In this document: positions 1 to 8,869 of the stretch, in pieces
How the letters are laid out: each line of letters begins with the position of its first letter
Position numbering within the stretch: the first letter of the stretch is position 1
NCBI RefSeq assembly: GCF_900103325.1
Contig: NZ_FMXM01000011.1
Span: forward strand, 62,001-126,000
From: Mesorhizobium qingshengii
GTDB lineage: Bacteria; Pseudomonadota; Alphaproteobacteria; Rhizobiales; Rhizobiaceae
Reading direction: 5' to 3'
Length of the DNA stretch: 64,000 nt
Program-made: the position numbers and the translations under genes
Notes under the pieces: generated by a model
What the model was told of the DNA's origin: nothing
Database searches by the model: none
Seen by the model: only the letters and a program-made list of their open reading frames with translations

Positions 1-115
1 TTTCCACCTTGATGACGTCGGCGCCTAGATCAGCAAGCAATTGCCCGGCCCACGGCCCGGCAAGGATGCGGGCGAGTTCGACGACGCGGACGCCTTTCAG
101 CGGGGGTTCGGCCAT
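1..115 (-). CDS. CaiB/BaiF (family III) CoA-transferase, N-terminal fragment
   Basis: Only the first 38 codons are inside the window; the gene runs off the left edge. Read on the minus strand from ATG at 113-115, the protein begins MAEPPLKGVRVVELARILAG and continues with PWAGQLLADLGADVIKVE. This is the hallmark N-terminus of family III acyl-CoA transferases: a first strand 'VVEL', then 'AGPxAxxLLADLGADVIKVE' forming the CoA-binding Rossmann half. Such enzymes move CoA between carboxylic acids (carnitine, formate/oxalate, succinate/citramalate types). The substrate cannot be predicted from this fragment. A palindrome lies 18 bp upstream of the start. Family assignment is secure; specificity is unknown. 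Confidence 0.85.
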   Translation of the reverse strand, partial: MAEPPLKGVRVVELARILAGPWAGQLLADLGADVIKVE

Positions 116-132
116 AAATCACCGTGGTTGCT

Positions 133-149
133 GCAATCACCGTGATTGC
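133..149. promoter_or_regulatory. Perfect 17-bp palindrome upstream of CoA-transferase gene
   Basis: GCAATCAC-C-GTGATTGC has 8-bp perfect arms around one central base. A second, imperfect half-copy sits next to it, so 118-153 also reads as two 18-bp direct repeats. It lies 18 bp upstream of the CoA-transferase start codon, where a repressor would block initiation. The cognate regulator is not in the window. Confidence 0.4.
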
Positions 150-248
150 TGCGAAAGCAGAGCCTCTATCAAGCCCGGCAGTGGCTGTCACGGCCCTTGC
201 GATAGGCCAACGGTCCGGTTCGAAGAAGAGACGCGCCGCGTGACCGGG

Positions 249-1181
249 TCACGATTTCAGCACGCCGTCGGCCCAGGCGGCGAAATCGGCCATGATGACG
301 TCGCGATTCACCTCGTTCAGGCTTTCGTGGCGGGTGTCGGCGTAAACCTTTGAAACGAGATTCGAAAAGCCCATCGCGCGCATGCGTTTCGCTAGGTGGT
401 CGACAGCCTTGCCGTAATCCGACGCGGGGTCCTTCTCGCCGCCGACGATGCTGACAGGCAGGTCGCGCCGCATCCCGGCAAAGCCGGCATCCTTGCCGCC
501 GTTCAGCGCCATGCCGACGACGTCGCGCCACATCGATACCGAGGCATCCCAGCCGCACAGCGGGTCGGCGATGTATTTCGCCACCTCCGCCTCGTCGCGC
601 GACAGCCAGTCGAACAATGTGCGGTGATTGGGCACCGCCTTGCCCCAGGCCTGAAAGGTCAGCCTGGGCAGTATGCGCGACGGGACGTCGGAGCCGAGCC
701 GGAACCGCTCCCAGGCGAGGATGCCGAGCGCTACCTGTCCGAGCAGGCCAGCCGAGAAATTGCCGTTCCAGATGGCGGCGGCGTGAACGCGAGCAGAGTG
801 GCGCAACAGGAAGTTCAGCGCCACGGACGCACCCATCGAATGGCCGAAAAGGATGACCGGCAGGTTTGGCTGTTCGCTGGCGATCAGATCATGAATGGCA
901 TTGATATCTGCGATCACCTTGGCAGGGCCGTCCTTGTCGGCGAACCTGCCGAGCGGTGCGTCGGGAGCCTTTGTGGCGCCATGGCCACGGTGGTCGTGTG
1001 CATAGAAATGGAAGCCGCGTTCCCCAAGGAAATCTGCAAAGCGCGCATAGCGCGCGGCATGTTCGGCCAGTCCGTGATTGATCTGGACGACAGCGCGTGG
1101 CCGGCCGTCGGCCTGCCGGACGAAAAGATTGAGATCGGCACCGGTCGGCGAGCGAACCACGCGCTGCTGGCTGAATGACAT
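249..1181 (-). CDS. Alpha/beta hydrolase (monoacylglycerol lipase / lysophospholipase-like, S33 family)
   Basis: A 310-residue cytoplasmic serine hydrolase with no signal peptide. The oxyanion region INHGLAEHAARY (about residues 34-45), the YAHDHRGHG strand-turn (60-68) and the nucleophile elbow GHSMG (113-117, Ser115) are typical of the Hydrolase_4 / monoacylglycerol lipase group. The likely triad is completed by Asp251 (GGEKDP) and His285 (DTRHE). Family members hydrolyse monoacylglycerols or lysophospholipids; the exact ester here is unknown. The gene stands alone, transcribed toward the CoA-transferase and separated from it by about 130 bp. The start is ATG at 1181, giving the conserved length for the family. 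Confidence 0.85.
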   Translation of the reverse strand: MSFSQQRVVRSPTGADLNLFVRQADGRPRAVVQINHGLAEHAARYARFADFLGERGFHFYAHDHRGHGATKAPDAPLGRFADKDGPAKVIADINAIHDLIASEQPNLPVILFGHSMGASVALNFLLRHSARVHAAAIWNGNFSAGLLGQVALGILAWERFRLGSDVPSRILPRLTFQAWGKAVPNHRTLFDWLSRDEAEVAKYIADPLCGWDASVSMWRDVVGMALNGGKDAGFAGMRRDLPVSIVGGEKDPASDYGKAVDHLAKRMRAMGFSNLVSKVYADTRHESLNEVNRDVIMADFAAWADGVLKS

Positions 1182-1371
1182 GCCGCTCGGTCTCCAGGTT
1201 CCGCCGACCTTCGCGGCGCAGGCATTGTTTGCGCCGGCGCCGATTTTGCGTCAATCCGCCACGGCTGCTTTTGCGCGACGATGTTTCTTGCGTTTGACCG
1301 GCGAAATATCGCAATTCTGACACGGAGACAGCGGCAGTCTGTCGCCCACTTTCTTCAGCCGGGGATTCCAT

Positions 1372-2376
1372 ATGCGCATTGGTTTTGTTTTCGGATTGGC
1401 CATGCTGGCGGTGTCGCTGGCCAGTGCTGCGCATGCCGACGTCAAGCTGAGCGGCACGTTCGTTGCCGACGCTGCCTGTCCGGCAACGCAAGCCATCAAG
1501 AACGGCAAGAATCCGGGCAATGTCTCGACCGATGCCGGGCAGGGCTACCAGCTGCTTGCCGGCAACAAGGATGCGCCGACGCACTATCTCATCCTGGTGC
1601 CGGGCGCCAATCCGGAGCGCCGCTGGGTGAAGGTCAGTTGCGGCCATGTGTCCGGCAGCAGCGCCGCGACAGTGCCGGGCGGGCAGGGCAAGCCGGCGAC
1701 ATCCGCCTCGGGGAAACCGGACTATGTCTTCGCCCTGAGCTGGCAACCGGCCTTTTGCGAGACCAAGTCGAGCAAGACGGAATGCAAGGCACAGAGCGCG
1801 AACGACTTCGACGCGACGCATTTCACCCTGCACGGCCTGTGGCCGCAACCGGGCGGCAATTTCTATTGCCAGGTGACGGCAGGCGACAAGGCCAACGACA
1901 ATCCTGCCCACTGGAAGGATCTGCCGCCGGTCAATCTGGATGCCAACACTCGCTCGGAACTCGACCGGGTGATGCCGGGCACGGCTTCCCAGCTCGAGCG
2001 GCATGAATGGATCAAGCACGGCACCTGCTACGGCAAGAGCCAGCAGGAATACTTCTCCGACGCGCTCAACCTGATGCGTGCGGTGAACAGCTCGCCGGTG
2101 CGTGATCTCTTTGTCAAGAACATCGGCGGCAAGCTGACGGCGGACCAGATTCGCGGCGCCTTTGACACAGCCTTCGGCGCTGGCGCAGGCGACCGCGTAC
2201 GCGTGTCCTGCGTCATCGATCCGTCGAGCGGCCGGCGGCTGATCGGCGAACTGACGCTCGGCCTTGCCGGCCCGATCGGCCCCGACAGTTCGCTCAAGGA
2301 TCTGTTGCTGGCTTCGGTGCCGACCAACAAGGCCGGTTGCCCGACAGGGACCGTCGACGCGATCGGGTTCCAGTAG
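1372..2376 (+). CDS. Secreted/periplasmic ribonuclease T2 family protein
   Basis: A 334-residue precursor with a Sec signal peptide (hydrophobic residues 3-20, likely cut after AHA, residue 22). Both catalytic segments of the T2 family are intact: CAS I FTLHGLWPQ (His154) and CAS II HEWIKHGTCYG (His211, Glu212, His216). Cysteines near them (129, 138, 166, 219, 280) are placed to form the usual disulfides. T2 enzymes cleave RNA non-specifically through a 2',3'-cyclic phosphate. About 95 residues precede the catalytic domain (residues 23-117, with Cys36 and Cys90), longer than in E. coli RNase I; I do not recognise this part. The role is probably scavenging of extracellular or periplasmic RNA. 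Confidence 0.88.
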   Translation: MRIGFVFGLAMLAVSLASAAHADVKLSGTFVADAACPATQAIKNGKNPGNVSTDAGQGYQLLAGNKDAPTHYLILVPGANPERRWVKVSCGHVSGSSAATVPGGQGKPATSASGKPDYVFALSWQPAFCETKSSKTECKAQSANDFDATHFTLHGLWPQPGGNFYCQVTAGDKANDNPAHWKDLPPVNLDANTRSELDRVMPGTASQLERHEWIKHGTCYGKSQQEYFSDALNLMRAVNSSPVRDLFVKNIGGKLTADQIRGAFDTAFGAGAGDRVRVSCVIDPSSGRRLIGELTLGLAGPIGPDSSLKDLLLASVPTNKAGCPTGTVDAIGFQ

Positions 2377-2503
2377 ATACGGCGCGCGGAGTACAGTAGG
2401 CTGTCGTCTCGCCCGCAAGCTGATGTTATGCTGCGTCGCGCATCATTTGGCGGCGGCGGCGACAGGCATTCGGCGTCAGCAGATGTCGTAGCAAGAACCA
2501 CGA

Positions 2504-3841
2504 TTACAGCTGCGCAGGCTTCGTCCATGCAACGGCGGTGTCGGCTTCCTGGCCAACGGGTTCGCCCACGACGCGATCGCGTCCGGTCGACTTGGCCTTG
2601 TAGAGGCGCTGGTCGGCAAGCGCGAAGATATCGGCAAGGCTGCGGGTCGTTTCGCTGACGCTGGAAACGCCGGCACTGACGGTCAGCTCGAAGCGGCTGG
2701 TGGTGGCTGACGTCTTGACCGCGTTGCGGATGCTTTCGCCGAACAGCCTGGCGACCGGGTGCGGACGCGAGCTGAGGATGGCGAATTCCTCGCCGCCGAT
2801 CCGGAACACCTGGTCTTCGGCACCAGCCATTTCGCCGAGCAATGCCGCAATGGCTTTCAGCACCTTGTCGCCCTCGGCATGGCCGAAACGGTCGTTGATC
2901 GACTTGAAGTGGTCGACATCGATGATCAGCAGGCTGAGTGGCCTGGCCGTGCGCAGGCTGGCCTGAACCGCGGCTTCACCGTCGCTGTCGAAGCGCCCCC
3001 GGTGCAGCAGGCCGGTGAGGCCGTCACGGCCGACATGTTCGACCAGGGCTTCATAGCGCTCGCGATAGGTCAGCGTGTCGAAGATGTCGGTGAGCCCACG
3101 TGGCACCGAAATCTCCCGGGCTTCGAACCATCTGAGATAGGCCACGAGCATGCCGCTGAAGGCCAGCGCCGCCGCCATCTTGGCAAACCAGCCACCGAGG
3201 AAGACGGCGATCGGCGCGCCGGCAACGAAATGCAGCGCGGTGAAGAACCCGGCCTGGTCGAAAGTGAGCACGCAAGCGACCGAAATCAGGATGCGCGCGA
3301 ACTGTGCCTTGCGCAAGGTGCGCCCAAGCTTTTCATAGAGCAGGATGATCAGGATGGCGTCGACGAAGAGCAGCGTCGTGCCCCACACCATCAGCCAGCC
3401 CATCTCGTCGATGAAGCCGATGTCGGGAAGCCTGCCATCGGGAAGCGCGGCGATGGCGTGCATCCGCAGGAGCAGCACCAGCCCGACCATCAGCGTATTG
3501 CCGAGCAGAAGCCCATAGATAGGCTGACGGACGGTGGCGGCATCTTCCTTCATGTAGAGCAGCAAGAGCATGACCAGCTTCCCGGAAAACAGCACCGCCG
3601 AGCCCGGTGAGACCATGCCGAACGGCAAGGCGACATAGAAAACGCTGGCGAGATAGGTCTCGAGGAAGTGCATGACGCCGAGCGCGCAGACGAAGACGCC
3701 GAGGCCGATACGCTTTCTGAAGCGGAAGAGCGTCACCATGACGCTGAAGTAGACGACCGCTTCGGCAAGGAGCAGGAAACTGTTCAGCAATGCCGTCGAT
3801 CCGATCTCTCTCTCGAAATCGCGGCCAGCCAGCGATTCCAC
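2504..3841 (-). CDS. Membrane diguanylate cyclase (GGDEF)
   Basis: A 445-residue protein with roughly seven hydrophobic segments (residues 20-240) followed by a GGDEF domain (about 270-430). The active-site motif reads RIGGEEF (GGEEF 349-353) and the metal/substrate Asp region IIDVDHFK (306-313) is intact, so it should make cyclic di-GMP from two GTP. At the inhibitory I-site the RxxD arginine is replaced: the residues before the A-site read GAED. Product inhibition through the primary I-site is therefore not expected. The membrane part is an unnamed sensory module. Translation starts at GTG (3841) behind AGGA. The gene converges on the RNase T2 gene. Confidence 0.88.
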   Translation of the reverse strand: MESLAGRDFEREIGSTALLNSFLLLAEAVVYFSVMVTLFRFRKRIGLGVFVCALGVMHFLETYLASVFYVALPFGMVSPGSAVLFSGKLVMLLLLYMKEDAATVRQPIYGLLLGNTLMVGLVLLLRMHAIAALPDGRLPDIGFIDEMGWLMVWGTTLLFVDAILIILLYEKLGRTLRKAQFARILISVACVLTFDQAGFFTALHFVAGAPIAVFLGGWFAKMAAALAFSGMLVAYLRWFEAREISVPRGLTDIFDTLTYRERYEALVEHVGRDGLTGLLHRGRFDSDGEAAVQASLRTARPLSLLIIDVDHFKSINDRFGHAEGDKVLKAIAALLGEMAGAEDQVFRIGGEEFAILSSRPHPVARLFGESIRNAVKTSATTSRFELTVSAGVSSVSETTRSLADIFALADQRLYKAKSTGRDRVVGEPVGQEADTAVAWTKPAQL

Positions 3842-4046
3842 CCCATTCCTGTTTTGACGCGGAAGGGTTAACCGGAGCTTTCAGCAAGTTCGGTGACCGG
3901 TGGAAAACTGCCCGGTTCGGCGGACACTTCCTCGTGTGACCGGACCGAAGCGGCGAAAGCGATTGCCGTTCGCCGCTGCATCGCCTACATAGCGGCCAAC
4001 CTCCATTCAATTTGACAATCCAGTCAGTTTTTCAGGGAAAGCGCGC

Positions 4047-5696
4047 GTGGCACGCCAGTTCATCTATCACATGGCCGGCCTCAACAAGGCCTATGGCACC
4101 AAGAAGGTGCTTGAGAACATCCATCTGTCCTTCTATCCAGATGCCAAGATCGGCATTCTCGGTCCCAACGGCTCGGGCAAGTCGACGATCCTCAAGATCA
4201 TGGCAGGGCTCGACAAGGAGTGGAGCGGCGAGGCCTGGCTGGCGGAAGGCGCCACCGTTGGCTACCTGGCGCAGGAGCCGGTGCTCGACGCGAACAAGAC
4301 GGTGTTCGAGAACATCATGGAAGGCGTCGCCGCCAAGACCGCCATCATCGAACGCTACAATGAATTGATGATGAACTATTCCGACGAGACGGCCGACGAG
4401 TCGGCCAAGCTCCAGGACGAGATGGACCGGCTGAACCTTTGGGACCTCGAACAGCAGGTCGAGATGGCGATGGAAGCACTGGGGTGCCCGCCCAAGGATG
4501 CGGACGTCACCAAGCTGTCGGGCGGCGAGCGCCGCCGCGTCGCGCTCTGCCAGCTTCTGCTGCGCCAGCCCGACCTTCTGCTGCTCGACGAACCGACCAA
4601 CCATCTCGACGCCGAGACGACCGCGTGGCTGGAAAAGCATCTGCGCGCCTATCCGGGCGCTGTGATGATCATCACCCACGATCGCTACTTCCTCGACAAT
4701 GTCACCGGCTGGATCCTCGAGCTCGACCGTGGCCGCGGCATTCCTTACGAGGGCAACTACACCAAATACCTCGAAGCCAAGGCCAAGCGCCTCAAGCAGG
4801 AAGGCCGCGAGGACGATGCCCGCCAACGCGCGATCGGCCGCGAGCGCGAGTGGATCCAGTCCAGCCCCAAGGCCCGCCAGACCAAGTCCAAGGCGCGTAT
4901 CCAGGCATTCCAGGATCTGCTCGATGCCGCCGACAAGCGGCGTCCGAGCGATACGCAGATCGTCATTCCGCATGGCGAACGGCTCGGCAATGTGGTGATC
5001 GAGGCGGAAGGCCTGTCGAAGGGCTTTGGCGACACGCTGCTGATCGACAATTTGTCCTTCAAGCTGCCGCCCGGCGGCATCGTTGGCGTTATCGGCCCGA
5101 ATGGCGCCGGCAAGACGACGCTGTTCCGCATGATCACCGGCCAGGAAAAGCCGGACGCCGGCACGATTCGCATCGGCGAAACGGTCAAGCTCGGCTATGT
5201 CGACCAGAGCCGCGACCAGCTCGATCCTTCGAAGACCGTGTGGGAAGAGATTTCCGGCGGCGCCGAAGTGGTCAAGCTCGGCAAGTTCGAGGCCAACACG
5301 CGCGCCTATTGCGCGTCTTTCAACTTCCGTGGTGGCGACCAGCAGCAGAAGGTCGGCAACCTGTCAGGCGGCCAGCGCAACCGCGTGCATCTGGCCAAGA
5401 TGCTGAAGACGGGCGGCAATGTGCTGCTGCTCGACGAACCGACCAACGATCTCGACACCGAAACGCTGGCCGCCCTTGAAGACGCGCTGGAAAACTTCGG
5501 TGGCTGCGCCGTCATCATCTCGCACGATCGCATGTTCCTCGACCGTCTGGCGACGCATATCCTCGCCTTCGAGGGCAACAGCCATGTCGAATGGTTCGAG
5601 GGCAATTTCGAGGACTACGAGCAGGACAAGATCCGCCGGCTCGGGCCCGATGCCGTCAATCCGCACCGCATGACCTACAAGAGGCTGACGCGGTAG
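4047..5696 (+). CDS. ettA: Energy-dependent translational throttle protein EttA (ABC-F ATPase)
   Basis: A 549-residue soluble protein with two ABC ATPase domains and no membrane segments. It has Walker A GPNGSGKST (39-47) and a second GPNGAGKTT, two LSGG signatures, and two Walker B/D-loop segments ending in DEPTNHLD and DEPTNDLD. The Arm subdomain and the PtIM linker region rich in K/R lie between the domains. Length and N-terminus (RQFIYHM.GL.K.YG) match EttA, which binds the ribosomal E site and gates the first elongation step according to ADP/ATP ratio. Translation starts at GTG (4047), preceded by AGGGAAAG. It is monocistronic, with a 205-bp upstream gap. Confidence 0.93.
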   Translation: MARQFIYHMAGLNKAYGTKKVLENIHLSFYPDAKIGILGPNGSGKSTILKIMAGLDKEWSGEAWLAEGATVGYLAQEPVLDANKTVFENIMEGVAAKTAIIERYNELMMNYSDETADESAKLQDEMDRLNLWDLEQQVEMAMEALGCPPKDADVTKLSGGERRRVALCQLLLRQPDLLLLDEPTNHLDAETTAWLEKHLRAYPGAVMIITHDRYFLDNVTGWILELDRGRGIPYEGNYTKYLEAKAKRLKQEGREDDARQRAIGREREWIQSSPKARQTKSKARIQAFQDLLDAADKRRPSDTQIVIPHGERLGNVVIEAEGLSKGFGDTLLIDNLSFKLPPGGIVGVIGPNGAGKTTLFRMITGQEKPDAGTIRIGETVKLGYVDQSRDQLDPSKTVWEEISGGAEVVKLGKFEANTRAYCASFNFRGGDQQQKVGNLSGGQRNRVHLAKMLKTGGNVLLLDEPTNDLDTETLAALEDALENFGGCAVIISHDRMFLDRLATHILAFEGNSHVEWFEGNFEDYEQDKIRRLGPDAVNPHRMTYKRLTR

Positions 5697-5761
5697 GGGA
5701 TCACTCTGAAGCGGTAAGGGCATTGGGGCGGCGAATTCTCAAGGTGATATGAGGAGTTCAA

Positions 5762-6532
5762 ATGGCTGATTGGTCCGCCGCCCAATATCTGAAATTCGAG
5801 GACGAGCGCACGCGGCCTGCGCGTGATCTCGTCGCGCAAGTGCCGGTGGACTTCCCGCGCCGGGTCGTCGACATCGGCTGTGGGCCGGGCAACTCGACCG
5901 AACTTCTGGTCGAGCGCTGGCCGGATGCCGAGGTGAGCGGCTTCGACACCTCTCCCGACATGATCGAAAAGGCGAGGGCGCGGCTGCCTGAAGTCAGCTT
6001 CGACATCGCCGATGCGTCCAAATGGCAGCCGGGGGAGCCGGTCAACGTGATCTTCGCCAATGCGGTCTTCCAGTGGCTGCCCGAGCACCCGGCGGTGTTC
6101 CAGCGGCTGATGGGCTTTCTGGCGCAAGGCGGCGCGCTCGCCATCCAGATGCCCGACAATATGGGCGAGGACTCCCATCGCCTGATGCGGGAGACCGCCG
6201 CCGAAATGCCGTTTGCCGCAAAGATCAAGGGTGCGGCGCGCGCGCCGTTGCCGCCGGTGTCGTTCTATTATGACCTCCTGTCGCCGCTCAGCGATCGGCT
6301 GGACATATGGCACACGATCTACAATCATCCTCTGGCCGACGCCGAGGCGATCGTCGAATGGGTGAAATCGACCGGCCTGAAGCCTTTCCTCGATCCGCTC
6401 GAAGCCGACGAGCGCAAGATGTTCCTCGACAGCTACACGGCCAAGATCGCCAAGGCCTATCCGAGGACGGCGAACGGCAAGGTGCTGCTGCGCTTCCCTC
6501 GTATTTTTATCGTCGCCAAGCGGGCCGGCTAG
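5762..6532 (+). CDS. tam: Trans-aconitate 2-methyltransferase
   Basis: A 256-residue class I SAM-dependent methyltransferase. The SAM-binding motif I is VVDIGCGPGNST, motif II is the acidic GFDTSPDM, and the region FANAVFQWLPEH is characteristic of Tam. Known Tam enzymes monomethylate trans-aconitate, a spontaneous inhibitor of aconitase. The start codon ATG follows GAGGAG by five bases. The gene lies 65 bp after ettA on the same strand and may be read through from it. It differs from UbiE/Coq5-type enzymes by its length and by the QWLPEH motif. Confidence 0.9.
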   Translation: MADWSAAQYLKFEDERTRPARDLVAQVPVDFPRRVVDIGCGPGNSTELLVERWPDAEVSGFDTSPDMIEKARARLPEVSFDIADASKWQPGEPVNVIFANAVFQWLPEHPAVFQRLMGFLAQGGALAIQMPDNMGEDSHRLMRETAAEMPFAAKIKGAARAPLPPVSFYYDLLSPLSDRLDIWHTIYNHPLADAEAIVEWVKSTGLKPFLDPLEADERKMFLDSYTAKIAKAYPRTANGKVLLRFPRIFIVAKRAG

Positions 6533-6644
6533 GAAAGAATTATCTACATCGCCAGCAGCCAATCGCCGCTGCTTGACCCGGTTTCGCCACCATGCGCATT
6601 TCATTTCCGCGGGAATTCCGTCAAGCTCGCGCGGCAGGGGGTGG

Positions 6645-6983
6645 ATGATGACATTGGGGAAATTGCTTTTCGGCGGCAGCGTGTGCGCGGCGACATTTCT
6701 GGCCTTGTCGGTCTCGGCCGAGGCCAAGCGGGCGCGCTGCTTCACCAGCGACGACGGTTATTTTCCGTGCAGCTATCGCGCGATCGACGGCGCCGGCAGC
6801 TTCCGCATCTCGGCGCCGGGCTATCCGACCTATGTGCTGGAGGTCGACGGGCCAGGCTTCGCCTATGGCTATGTCAATCTTGGCCGCCGCAACGTGTCGC
6901 TGCCGGGACAGTTCGTGCGCAGCCGCGACGATGGCGCCTGCTGGAACAACCCGCAGACCAACACCAAGCTCTGCGCCTGGTGA
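6645..6983 (+). CDS. Small exported protein of unknown function
   Basis: A 112-residue protein starting at the first of two adjacent ATGs (6645 or 6648), both just downstream of AGGGGG. A clear Sec signal peptide (hydrophobic core about residues 6-22, ending SVSAEA) precedes a mature domain of about 85 residues. The mature part has four cysteines, in CFTSDDGYFPC near the start and CWNNP...LC near the end, suggesting two disulfides in a small periplasmic domain. Small-aromatic-rich segments (YGYVNLGRR) suggest a beta-structured fold. I do not recognise a family. The gene stands between tam and the KAS III-like gene. Confidence 0.7.
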   Translation: MMTLGKLLFGGSVCAATFLALSVSAEAKRARCFTSDDGYFPCSYRAIDGAGSFRISAPGYPTYVLEVDGPGFAYGYVNLGRRNVSLPGQFVRSRDDGACWNNPQTNTKLCAW

Positions 6984-7088
6984 AGTCTGGCTTAAGCTGG
7001 CGTAAACCGCCTCAGTGAGAAAAGTGTTGCGCCGGAGCGTTACGGCGCCCACATGAAGCCGCAACGCTGCGGATGGGACAGACTGGAC

Positions 7089-8210
7089 ATGCATCGCGTC
7101 ATCATCGGCGGCATCGGCGTTGAAATTCCTGAACCCTCGATCACCAATGAAGAACTGGTCGCCAGCTTCAATGCCTGGGTCGACATGGAGAATGCGCGCC
7201 GCCAGGGCACCGACGAGCCGCCGCTGCAGAAATCGGACAGCGACTTCATCGTCCACGCTTCGGGCGTGCGCACCCGCCACGTGATCGAGCGCGAAGGCAT
7301 TCTCGATCCGACCCGCATGACGCCGTGCATTCCAGCGCGCCCGGACGATGCGCTGTCGCTCGAAGCCGAGTTCGGCATCGCCTCGGCCAGGAAAGCGCTC
7401 GACCATGCCGGGCTGCAGCCTTCCGATATCGACCTGATCATCTGCTCGGCCTCGCACCACCAGCGACCCTATCCGGCGATCGCCATCGAAATGCAGGAGG
7501 CGCTGGGCACAAAGGGCGCCGGCTTCGACATGGGGCTTGGTTGTTCGTCGGCGGCGGCAGCACTTCACATGGCGGTCAACCTGGTGCGCTCGGGGGCGCA
7601 CAAGCGCATTCTGGTGACCACGCCGGAAATCATCACCGGCCATCTCAATTTCCGCGACCGGCAGACGCATTTCATCTTTGGCGATGCCTCGGTGTCGATG
7701 GTGGTCGAGGGGCTCGCCCTGGGCGAGAGGCGACCGGGACGCTTCGAGGTGCTCGACACGCGGATCTGGACGCAGATGTCGAACAACATCCGCACCAATC
7801 TTGGCTACTACACCCGTACTGCCCAGGACGATCCCTATATGATCAACCTGGAAGGCAATCTGATCAAGCAGGTCGGCAACAAGGTGTTCAAGGAAGTCAC
7901 CGTCGCCGGGCACAAATTCATTGTCGAGTTCCTCGCCGAGCACGGGCTGACGCCGCAGGCTGTCAGGCGCTTCTGGTTGCATCAGGCCAATGCCCGCATG
8001 AATGCCATGATCCTGAAGCTGTCGTTCGGCCACGAGGTCGACCATGACCGCGCGCCGATGGTGCTGGAAAAGCTTGGCAACACGGCGGGCGCCGGCGCCA
8101 TCGTCGCGCTGTCGCAGAACCATGCCGACATGAAGCCAGGTGACCACGGCCTGATCTGCGCCTTTGGCGCGGGATATTCGATAGGTGGCGCGCTTCTCAG
8201 AATGCTCTAA
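7089..8210 (+). CDS. Beta-ketoacyl-ACP synthase III-like thiolase-fold enzyme
   Basis: A 373-residue protein from ATG 7089 (an upstream ATG at 7053 would add 12 unconserved residues). It has the KAS III catalytic triad: Cys in GLGCSSA, His in LHQANARM and Asn in GNTAGAG (residues 164, 310 and 343 in the longer numbering). It is longer than housekeeping FabH (about 320 aa), with an insertion after the N-terminal strand. The genome presumably has a separate fabH near plsX, so this stand-alone copy may prime a special fatty acid or act as an acyl-CoA condensing enzyme. No acyl carrier protein or elongation gene is nearby. Activity class is likely; substrate is unknown. Confidence 0.85.
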   Translation: MHRVIIGGIGVEIPEPSITNEELVASFNAWVDMENARRQGTDEPPLQKSDSDFIVHASGVRTRHVIEREGILDPTRMTPCIPARPDDALSLEAEFGIASARKALDHAGLQPSDIDLIICSASHHQRPYPAIAIEMQEALGTKGAGFDMGLGCSSAAAALHMAVNLVRSGAHKRILVTTPEIITGHLNFRDRQTHFIFGDASVSMVVEGLALGERRPGRFEVLDTRIWTQMSNNIRTNLGYYTRTAQDDPYMINLEGNLIKQVGNKVFKEVTVAGHKFIVEFLAEHGLTPQAVRRFWLHQANARMNAMILKLSFGHEVDHDRAPMVLEKLGNTAGAGAIVALSQNHADMKPGDHGLICAFGAGYSIGGALLRML

Positions 8211-8426
8211 CGTGTGCTAATATTCAGCCGGCCTGCGGAAGGCGGCGTCCCCGCACTTCCTTACCAAGGCACGCTTCGTTCGGAGTCTCGAAATCCGCCC
8301 AGTCTGGCCGATTCGAGCACGCCTTCTACCCCCTCAGCCTGACCTGAATCTCGACACCTCCCGGCGTTCGGGAGTGTCTCGGTTGAAATCAACATGGTCT
8401 CACTTCCAAAAAAGGAGGGTTTTCCA

Positions 8427-8843
8427 ATGGCTGATGCCCGATGCAGTTGCGGGGCTGTCACCTTAACGCTTCCAGGAGCGTCGAAACTGGTTGTCGCCTG
8501 TCATTGCCTTGACTGCCAGCGCAGAACCGGCGCGCCATTTGGCGTCGGCGCCTTTTATCCGGTCGACGCCGTCGCTATTTCCGGAACTCCCAAAGAGTTC
8601 ACCAGGGATGCGGCAAGCGGCGGGAGGGTCCACAGCTACTTTTGTCCAAACTGCGGCTCGACGATCTATTGGAAGGCCGACAAGCTGCCGTCGCTGATCG
8701 GCGTCGCGGTCGGCGCGCTGGCTGACCCGAAACACCCACCCCCTATCAGGTCGGTTTTCGAGCAGTCGAAACATGACTGGGTTCACATTGACGGTGCCGT
8801 CGACCACTTCCAGCAAAGCAGTGTGACAAGACATTCAAACTGA
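8427..8843 (+). CDS. GFA/CENP-V family zinc protein (DUF636)
   Basis: A 138-residue protein. The start at 8427 is fixed by a strong GGAGG nine bases upstream; the in-frame ATG at 8394 has no ribosome site. Cysteine motifs typical of the GFA fold are present: CSCGAVTL (6-13), CHCLDCQRRTGAPFG (25-39) and CPNCGSTIYW (about 73-82), which would bind two zinc ions. The family includes glutathione-dependent formaldehyde-activating enzyme, but most short bacterial members have no proven activity and spontaneous adduct formation has been argued. A hairpin (about 8354-8379) lies upstream. Function is not assigned beyond the family. Confidence 0.85.
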   Translation: MADARCSCGAVTLTLPGASKLVVACHCLDCQRRTGAPFGVGAFYPVDAVAISGTPKEFTRDAASGGRVHSYFCPNCGSTIYWKADKLPSLIGVAVGALADPKHPPPIRSVFEQSKHDWVHIDGAVDHFQQSSVTRHSN

Positions 8844-8869
8844 GCTGGCGTTCAACACGTCTTGTCGCT

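Noticed and set aside
8211..8426. A gene in the gap before the GFA protein
   Set aside because: Only a bulged hairpin (about 8354-8379) and no frame with a ribosome site were found.
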